Assembly: GCA_938010625.1 (NCBI GenBank)
Contig: CALLVJ010000304.1
Span: 1-10,986, forward strand
Reading direction: 5' to 3'
Length of the DNA: 10,986 bases
Origin: an uncultured Stomatobaculum sp.
GTDB lineage: Bacteria > Bacillota > Clostridia > Lachnospirales > Lachnospiraceae
Shown here piece after piece: positions 6,585 to 10,986 of the stretch. The notes under the pieces are model-generated. The model was not told where the DNA came from and searched no databases. It worked only from the letters and a program-made list of their open reading frames with translations. The first letter of the stretch is position 1. Every line of letters begins with the position of its first letter. The translations under genes and the position numbers were made by a program.

Positions 6585-7457
6585 TCAGTCTAACTCCTTT
6601 CCTGTGAGCATCACATAGGCTTCCTTATACTTTGCGATGGTCTTGTCAATGACATCCTGCGGGAGCTTGTAATTGCTGTCCGGATTTGCCTTTAGCCAGT
6701 CTCGCACAAACTGCTTGTCAAACGACGGCTGAGACTTGCCCGGTGCATAGCCCTCCAGCGGCCAGAAGCGCGAGGAATCAGGGGTCAACATCTCGTCTGC
6801 GAGAACCACCTCTCCCGCCTCATTCAAACCGAACTCGAACTTGGTGTCTGCAATGATAATGCCCCTGGTCTTTGCATAACCCGCGCAGAGGCGATAGAGT
6901 GCGAGTGTCTTATTGCGGATAATCTCTGCATACGCTCTGCCCTTGCCCGGGAAAGCCTTCTCGAGCACTTCAACGCAGCGGTCAAAATCAATATTCTCAT
7001 CGTGGTCGCCGATCTCTGCTTTGGTACTCGGCGTAAAAATCGGCTCCGGCAGCTGCTCGGACTCCTTGAGACCCGCAGGGAGCTTAATCCCGCAGACTGT
7101 GCCATTCTTCTTGTAGCTCTCCCAGCCGCTGCCAGTGATATAGCCGCGGACAATACACTCAATCGGGAGCATTGTGAGTTTCTTGCACAGCATGCTGCGG
7201 CGTGCAAATTCTGCTGTCCGGAAGTACTCCGGCATATCCGCCGTATCAGTGCTGATCATATGGTTCGGCATCACATCTTTTGTATACTCGAACCAGAAGC
7301 GGGACAGCTGCGTGAGCACTGCGCCCTTGTCGGTGATTCGATTCTTTAAGATCACGTCAAAAGCAGAAATGCGATCGGTCGCGACCATGATGAGGCCTTC
7401 ACCGACATCATAAATCTCGCGCACTTTTCCCTCTTTTACCGGCCTGTACTCCTGCAT
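6585..7457 (-). CDS. purC: phosphoribosylaminoimidazole-succinocarboxamide synthase (SAICAR synthetase)
   Basis: This 290-residue enzyme joins CAIR and aspartate with ATP to make SAICAR in de novo purine synthesis. The glycine-rich start EGKVREIYDVG (9-19), ATDRISAFDV (26-35), the signature LPIECIVRGYITGS (97-110) and IADTKFEFG (202-210) are all present, as is DEMLTPDSSRFWP (221-233). The length fits the longer bacterial/fungal form. Two ATG codons compete: at 7463 the GGAGG box (7465-7469) is only 1 base away, while at 7457 it is 7 bases away, so 7457 is preferred; this removes two residues. The DUF2156 gene follows after 18 bp. No purine riboswitch was seen in the short leader. Confidence 0.97.
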   Translation of the reverse strand: MQEYRPVKEGKVREIYDVGEGLIMVATDRISAFDVILKNRITDKGAVLTQLSRFWFEYTKDVMPNHMISTDTADMPEYFRTAEFARRSMLCKKLTMLPIECIVRGYITGSGWESYKKNGTVCGIKLPAGLKESEQLPEPIFTPSTKAEIGDHDENIDFDRCVEVLEKAFPGKGRAYAEIIRNKTLALYRLCAGYAKTRGIIIADTKFEFGLNEAGEVVLADEMLTPDSSRFWPLEGYAPGKSQPSFDKQFVRDWLKANPDSNYKLPQDVIDKTIAKYKEAYVMLTGKELD

Positions 7458-7663
7458 ATTCATTCCTCCTCTTCACTGCAGACTTCTAGGTAAGTATCGT
7501 ATCACAGAATAGAACAGAATAAAATACAGCAAAAAATAAACCAGGATATCCCTCCATGTCTCAGAACGCATATACCGCAGAAAAGATCCTTCTCCTTGTC
7601 CCATATGATTCCCTCGGCCTCGCAGCAAAAGCGCAAATTCTCGAGAGCCGCTTCCATGGCGTC
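7458..7663. other. purC upstream region
   Basis: This stretch lies between the csp terminator and purC. On the minus strand it is T-rich (7500-7535) with several TATTCT/GATACT-like boxes, so a promoter is likely, but no -35/-10 pair at 16-18 bp stands out. If the csp frame is taken as it stands, its last ~35 codons overlap this region. No other gene is seen. Confidence 0.4.
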
Positions 7664-7956
7664 AAAAAAATAGAGAGAGCACTCTCGCGCTCTCTCTGTT
7701 CCATCCTCGTTGGATCTTGCTTCAGTGCAGTTACCCCTCTGGTGGGATTTTTGCTTACTGAACAGCCATTGACTGCCTGCGGACCTCTGTTGCCATCAGC
7801 AACCTCGAAGGTGACCTTCTGACCATCCTCAAGCGTCTTGTAACCCTCAGAATTGATGCCGGAGAAGTGAACGAAAATCTCGCTCTTGTCCGCGTCGTCC
7901 GTGATAAAACCATAACCCTTTGTCGCATTGAACCACTTAACTGTTCCGTTATGCAT
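7561..7956 (-). CDS. csp: cold-shock protein, CspA family, frame shifted at the C-terminus
   Basis: This single-domain RNA/DNA chaperone melts secondary structure in mRNA. Residues 1-63 are a complete cold-shock domain: [10 protein letters not shown] at the start, RNP1 KGYGFIT (13-19), RNP2 IFVHF (27-31), and GNRGPQAVN at 55-63. The start at 7956 has GGAGG (7964-7968) 7 bases upstream; the frame extends 39 codons further up into the leader, which is rejected. After Asn63 the frame is odd: it runs 68 more residues with no family match, straight through a strong terminator. In the +1 frame GCT GTT CAG TAA follows at once (stop 7755-7757), which would give the usual ~66-residue protein. A one-base insertion or two-base deletion near 7765-7770 is the simplest reading, either real or a sequence error. 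The fold itself should be intact. Confidence 0.85.
   Translation of the reverse strand: MHNGTVKWFNATKGYGFITDDADKSEIFVHFSGINSEGYKTLEDGQKVTFEVADGNRGPQAVNGCSVSKNPTRGVTALKQDPTRMEQRERESALSIFLTPWKRLSRICAFAARPRESYGTRRRIFSAVYAF
7664..7697 (-). terminator. csp terminator
   Basis: On the minus strand a perfect 9-bp stem AGAGAGAGC/GCTCTCTCT (7689-7697 with 7672-7680) has an 8-base loop and is followed by A and seven T (7664-7670). It lies ~60 bp past the expected csp stop at 7755. The shifted csp frame reads through it. Confidence 0.9.
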
Positions 7957-8081
7957 TGTCGTGCCTCCATGAATAAAATAATCCGTAATCCCCCGGGGCA
8001 ACAAAACGCGCGCCAGACCGATCATGGATGGAACCTCATGATCATCTCCGCTGTCGCGCGAATCCGTGTCCACTCAAATCA
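7957..8081 (-). promoter_or_regulatory. long structured csp leader
   Basis: The leader is ~125 nt, long as in many cold-shock genes. On the minus strand an outer stem pairs 8051-8060 with 8007-8016 (9 of 10 pairs, one A-G mismatch, GC-rich). Inside it a perfect 7-bp hairpin GATCATG/CATGATC lies at 8020-8043. TCCATG in that inner hairpin (8023-8028) is complementary to CATGGA at the ribosome binding site (7966-7971), so an alternative fold could hide the site. Temperature control by such folding is known for cspA in E. coli; here it is inference. Confidence 0.5.
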
Positions 8082-8088
8082 CAATGTA

Positions 8089-8117
8089 ACTATAGCAAGT
8101 ATTACGATGGGTGTCAA
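8089..8117 (-). promoter_or_regulatory. csp promoter
   Basis: On the minus strand a perfect TTGACA (8112-8117), a 17-bp spacer and TATAGT (8089-8094) form a strong sigma-A promoter. The DNA just upstream (8120-8170) has several A tracts on the minus strand, like an UP element. The expected start is near 8082. Confidence 0.85.
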
Positions 8118-8187
8118 TGTGTATTTCGGTTTTTCCTGTATTGTTTTTACATTTTTGTGACTGTTGTTTATTAAAAATTGTACAACT

Positions 8188-9180
8188 TTACAGGGAGTAT
8201 TCTGTCAAATTGCCGTCACACAACAGTAGTTCCACGGCAAGCTGCTCCCCTATCCGCCCTGCTTTATAGGCTGTTTCCAGAGCTGCAGCGCGCCTCTCGG
8301 CAGCGCCAAGTCCGCTGAGTGAAAGTTGTCGTCCCATTTGCAAAAGTTTCCGCACCAGCCACTGCGGCTGTCCGGAGAGCTCTGCAATTTTCTTTTCTCG
8401 CTTTCCCTCAGCGGCAAAAGCTTTGATGAGACGAAGCTGGCGGTACTGGCGGCTCAGGAGTGCCAGGATGCGCCCCGGCTTTTCCCTGAGGGCAAGCAGG
8501 TCGCTGTAGAGCGCGAGCGCCCTGTCGGTCTTCCGCTCACAGCTCGCCGCAATCATATCGAAGATGCGGTTCTCCACTGAGACAGAGATGATCGCCGCGA
8601 TATCTTCCCGCGTAACCACTTCTTGTACGCCGAGGTAGGCGATCAGCTTTTCCAGCTCTCCGCTCAAAGCTTCCATATCGCTGCCGACTGCCGCGAGCAG
8701 CTGCTCAAGCACACTCTCCTGAATCTTCTTGCCGCTCCGCAGCAGATAGCGTGCTGCCCAGAGCTTCAACTCCCGCTCTGTCGGGTGTGCGCATTCTACA
8801 ATCCCGCCGAGCTTTGCGACTGCCTTGTAGAGCCGCGTCCGCTTGTCAACACTGCCCTCCGAAAAGACCAGGAGCGTGCTCTCCGGCAGCGCCGGCAGAT
8901 AGTCCGCGAGCTTATCAGCGCTCTTCTGAAATAAATCGCTCTCCTCCACAAAAACAAGGCGGCGCGAAGCAAAAAAAGGCAGCGTATCTGCCGCCGCTAT
9001 AATGCTATCCTCGTCTGCCATCTCTTCCCGCAACAACGTGATATTCATGCTGTCGCCCGCAAACAAAGAAAAAAAGCGGGCCTTGTAATTCCTGCGGAGA
9101 TAGCTTTCCTCTCCGCAAAGAAGATAGACCCGCGCGAGCGCGCCGTTCTTCAGCGCGCCCTCAAGTTCTGCTGTGCTCAC
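8188..9180 (-). CDS. holA: DNA polymerase III delta subunit
   Basis: This 330-residue clamp-loader subunit opens the beta sliding clamp during replication. The start region RVYLLCGEESYLRRNYKARF (residues 17-36), the TLPFFASRRLVFVEESDLF stretch (65-83), and RQYRQLRLIKAFA with LSGQPQWLVRKLL in the C-terminal half are typical of HolA; total length is also right. The start is GTG at 9178-9180, overlapping the TGA of the upstream deacetylase gene (GTGA). No ribosome binding site better than an A-rich run is seen, so translation is probably coupled to the upstream gene. In many Firmicutes holA follows comEC; here it follows a secreted enzyme instead. No clear terminator follows; csp has its own promoter downstream. 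Confidence 0.92.
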   Translation of the reverse strand: MSTAELEGALKNGALARVYLLCGEESYLRRNYKARFFSLFAGDSMNITLLREEMADEDSIIAAADTLPFFASRRLVFVEESDLFQKSADKLADYLPALPESTLLVFSEGSVDKRTRLYKAVAKLGGIVECAHPTERELKLWAARYLLRSGKKIQESVLEQLLAAVGSDMEALSGELEKLIAYLGVQEVVTREDIAAIISVSVENRIFDMIAASCERKTDRALALYSDLLALREKPGRILALLSRQYRQLRLIKAFAAEGKREKKIAELSGQPQWLVRKLLQMGRQLSLSGLGAAERRAAALETAYKAGRIGEQLAVELLLCDGNLTEYSL

Positions 9181-10370
9181 TTTTTTCTGTGAAAAGAGCC
9201 ATAGCTGTGACCGGCCTCCATCTTGACACCACGCGCCGCCGCAAGCTCACTCACGGTGACAAGCTGATAGCCTCTTCTCGTCAGCTCCGGAATGATGCGC
9301 TCTGCCGCCGCCGCGCTCTGTGCGTAAATGCTGTGCATGAGGACAATATCGCCGTCCTTTACCTGGCTCAGAACAACATTGACTGTATTGTCTGCATTCC
9401 TGGTCTTCCAGTCCAGTGTATCAATATTCCAGAGAGTCGCCGAATATCCCATTGCCGCAAGCGAAGGACGCGCCTTACCGCCGAGTGAACCATAGGGCGG
9501 GCGCACCAGCGTTGCGTTCTGTCCGGTGACCTCGCGAATTGCACGGTTTGTCTTTTGAATCGACTCCTGCACTGCCGGCGCGCTGAGTTTTGCGAGGTTC
9601 TCGTGTGCCCAACTGTGGTTGCCAAGTTCCATGCCGTCTGCTGCCATGCGCTGCACAGTCTTCTGGTGACGCGCCACGAGATTGCCGACCATGAAGAAGG
9701 TCGCGCGACCGCCGTGCTCCTCGAGTGAAGAGAGAATCTGTGCGTCATATTTGCTCGGACCGTCGTCAAAAGTCAGGGCGACCATCGGGCGGTTCGGATC
9801 CACCTGCCGCACTGCCGCAGGCGCAACCTCTGCGGGAGTCTCTCCCTTCTTCACAACTGCAATTCTCACGCCATCAATATGCGTGCCGACGCCGACCTTG
9901 CCGGCATCCTGTCCGTTTGTAACCCAGTCGAGCCACTGCCCGTTGACCTGCGCCTTCGTGTATACATCAAAAGAAGCTGCGAGATCTCCGTTCAGCCAAA
10001 CGCGAACTCCCTCAAGTGGCATTGTCCCGCCTTCCACACCTGCCACCGCGCCGTTTTCCTTTGTGCCAGTCCAGCCACTGCCGCTCACATTGACCTGATA
10101 CTGGATGGTACCCGTCATGCCTGCCGGCTGCTCCCGGAGCGCCGCACGGAATGCCGTCGGGTAGCTGCCCGCACGGCTCAGCAAGTGGTTGTCCTCGGTC
10201 CAGCCGGTCCAGCCCTGTCCATTGTATTCCATCTCGTAGGCAAGTGTTACCTTGCCCTCCTCTGCGCGTACAGGTGCGAAGAAATCTCCGGAAAAATTGT
10301 TCATACCAAGTGTCATCGCGAGCGAAAGTGCAACGGCTGCGATGCGCTGAAAAATTGTCTTTTTTTTCAT
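9177..10370 (-). CDS. secreted ChW-repeat polysaccharide deacetylase (NodB domain)
   Basis: This 397-residue protein starts with a signal peptide (MKKKTIFQRIAAVALSLAMT, likely cut after VRA at about 36). Residues ~40-175 hold three repeats of the clostridial hydrophobic Trp (ChW) type, with Gly-Trp cores at GQGWTGW (51-57), GSGWTG (97-102) and NGQWLDW (143-149); such repeats bind the cell surface. A NodB deacetylase domain follows: TFDDGPS (200-206, catalytic/metal Asp202-Asp203), HSWAH (252-256, metal histidines), RPPYG (290-294), DW (320-321) and LMHS (344-347). It probably removes acetyl groups from peptidoglycan or another wall polysaccharide outside the cell. The ATG at 10370 begins the signal peptide, but the nearest good ribosome binding site (GGAGG, 10385-10389) is 14 bases away. 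Its gene overlaps holA. Confidence 0.9.
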   Translation of the reverse strand: MKKKTIFQRIAAVALSLAMTLGMNNFSGDFFAPVRAEEGKVTLAYEMEYNGQGWTGWTEDNHLLSRAGSYPTAFRAALREQPAGMTGTIQYQVNVSGSGWTGTKENGAVAGVEGGTMPLEGVRVWLNGDLAASFDVYTKAQVNGQWLDWVTNGQDAGKVGVGTHIDGVRIAVVKKGETPAEVAPAAVRQVDPNRPMVALTFDDGPSKYDAQILSSLEEHGGRATFFMVGNLVARHQKTVQRMAADGMELGNHSWAHENLAKLSAPAVQESIQKTNRAIREVTGQNATLVRPPYGSLGGKARPSLAAMGYSATLWNIDTLDWKTRNADNTVNVVLSQVKDGDIVLMHSIYAQSAAAAERIIPELTRRGYQLVTVSELAAARGVKMEAGHSYGSFHRKK

Positions 10371-10433
10371 CGTTTTCTTTTCTGCCTCCTCGTCTATGAT
10401 ATTTCCCCCATTTTTGCCTGAGAAGCACAAAAC

Positions 10434-10467
10434 CGTGCGCCGTTTCTTACTGCGCCACTTGCGCACG
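10434..10467 (-). promoter_or_regulatory. hairpin at the 5' end of the deacetylase leader
   Basis: A perfect 7-bp GC-rich stem CGTGCGC/GCGCACG (10461-10467 with 10434-10440) with a 20-base loop begins a few bases after the expected transcription start. It could protect the 5' end of the mRNA or take part in regulation. I tried to match the ~100-nt leader to c-di-GMP and c-di-AMP riboswitch cores and could not. Confidence 0.45.
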
Positions 10468-10476
10468 ATACTGCTA

Positions 10477-10485
10477 ATTATAACA
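10477..10485 (-). promoter_or_regulatory. extended -10 promoter of the deacetylase gene
   Basis: The minus strand reads TGT TATAAT (TGT at 10483-10485, TATAAT at 10477-10482), a perfect extended -10. No good -35 lies 16-18 bp upstream, which is usual for this promoter type. Transcription should start near 10470. Confidence 0.65.
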
Positions 10486-10529
10486 TGTTTTGTATTTATG
10501 ACCACCCCAAAAGTCCAAAACTTTCCTTA

Positions 10530-10551
10530 GAATGCGCACTTGCCCGCATTC
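10530..10551. promoter_or_regulatory. inverted repeat overlapping the -35 of the right-end gene, candidate operator
   Basis: GAATGCG (10530-10536) and CGCATTC (10545-10551) form a perfect 7-bp inverted repeat with an 8-base spacer. The repeat covers the -35 box at 10540-10545 and lies in the divergent gap, so a bound protein could block the plus-strand gene and perhaps affect the deacetylase gene. No regulator gene is visible in the window. Confidence 0.45.
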
Positions 10552-10568
10552 CCCGCAAATGTTAGAAT
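10540..10568 (+). promoter_or_regulatory. promoter of the right-end membrane protein gene
   Basis: TTGCCC (10540-10545), a 17-bp spacer and TAGAAT (10563-10568), with TG one base upstream of the -10, fit an extended -10 sigma-A promoter. It is divergent from the deacetylase promoter. Confidence 0.6.
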
Positions 10569-10603
10569 AAAAGAAAATATATAGCTCGTTTGAAAGGAGT
10601 CCT

Positions 10604-10986
10604 ATGGCCAATGAGGAGTCGAGAAACCCAAGCCAGCCGACACCGGAGGAAAAGAAGCCTGGCAATGTGTTTCTCTTCTATGTAATCCCCTTTCTTCTTC
10701 TGAATCTTCTGATCTTTCTCTTGGTGACTCTGCGTCCCAGGTTTAAGCTTCACATTGAGGAGTCCCCCGATTTCCGCTCGGCTGAAATCGAATTAGAGAT
10801 GCACCCGCGTCTGCCGCTCGCCGCCTTTGATGTCAAGCTGGACGATGCACCGCTGAACTTGGAGAATCTGGGCGGCGGCCACTATAAGACGAGCGTCGAC
10901 AAAAATGGCACACTGGAGGTCACAGTCCGCTATATCAATGGCATGAGCCGCACCCAGTACGAGCACATCGGCTCGGTTGATGACCA
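10604..10986 (+). CDS. membrane-anchored extracellular protein of unknown function (partial)
   Basis: An ATG at 10604 has AAAGGAG (10593-10599) 4 bases upstream and opens 127 codons that run off the window. Residues 1-20 are polar (MANEESRNPSQPTPEEKKPG). One hydrophobic segment follows at about 22-43 (VFLFYVIPFLLLNLLIFLLVTL), then RPRFKL. This fits one membrane span with a short inner N-terminus and the rest outside. The outer part is rich in beta-type sequence (SAEIELEMHPRLPL, DVKLDDAPLNLE, NGTLEVTVRY) and may be an Ig-like or similar beta-sandwich domain. I recall proteins of this layout in Lachnospiraceae, but cannot name a family. The neighbouring divergent gene is a wall deacetylase, so a surface role is plausible but unproven. 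Confidence 0.75.
   Translation, partial: MANEESRNPSQPTPEEKKPGNVFLFYVIPFLLLNLLIFLLVTLRPRFKLHIEESPDFRSAEIELEMHPRLPLAAFDVKLDDAPLNLENLGGGHYKTSVDKNGTLEVTVRYINGMSRTQYEHIGSVDD

Noticed and set aside
7957..8073. 39-codon N-terminal extension of the cold-shock protein
   Set aside because: It lies in the structured leader just after the promoter; the cold-shock domain and a GGAGG box mark the start at 7956.
10371..10505. 45-codon N-terminal extension of the deacetylase, and a riboswitch in the same leader
   Set aside because: The extension would place the signal peptide inside the protein and start upstream of the -10. No known riboswitch core could be matched by eye, so only the hairpin is reported.

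Overview
The window looks like chromosomal DNA from a moderately GC-rich member of the Clostridia, most likely family Lachnospiraceae. The grounds are the 16S rRNA 5' region at the left edge, the rpsF-ssb-rpsR operon with a C+ type S18, ChW cell-surface repeats, and strong AGGAGG-type ribosome binding sites. An oral genus such as Stomatobaculum is a guess only. No phage, insertion sequence, CRISPR array or tRNA gene was seen.

Layout. On the minus strand, positions 1-405 are the 5' end of a 16S rRNA gene, with a ~210-nt structured leader and a consensus promoter at 623-651. Divergent from it is a plus-strand unit: promoter at 732-760, a 51-codon remnant of a NifS-type cysteine desulfurase (790-945), a TtcA-like PP-loop tRNA thiolase (1023-1874) and a terminator shared with the convergent ribosomal operon. 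On the minus strand, rpsF-ssb-rpsR (3077 to 1984) has its own promoter and a leader hairpin. Upstream of it come a sirtuin deacylase (3402-4157), an intergenic stretch of ~320 bp, an Eis-like GNAT acetyltransferase (4475-5512), a DUF2156 / LPG-synthase C-domain protein (5571-6566) and purC (6585-7457). Next are a cold-shock gene with promoter, long leader and terminator (7664-8117), holA (8188-9180) and a secreted ChW-NodB polysaccharide deacetylase (9177-10370) that overlaps holA. The right end starts a divergent, truncated, membrane-anchored protein of unknown function (10604 onward).

How the parts work together. Most of the window is housekeeping: ribosome parts, RNA chaperone, tRNA thiolation, clamp loader, single-strand DNA binding and purine synthesis. 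A few enzymes act on proteins, lipids or cell wall (sirtuin, GNAT, DUF2156, deacetylase).

Points worth a second look: (1) a ~35-bp sequence occurs twice, in the same orientation and at nearly the same distance upstream of the rRNA and rpsF promoters; (2) the csp reading frame is shifted just before its expected end and runs on through its own terminator; (3) the cysteine desulfurase expected to feed the TtcA-like enzyme survives only as a fragment; (4) the csp leader can form a long stem and an alternative pairing that would cover its ribosome binding site; (5) an inverted repeat sits on the -35 box of the right-end gene; (6) an intrinsic terminator lies inside the DUF2156-GNAT gap with almost no room for a new promoter. 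No complete novel multi-gene system was recognised.
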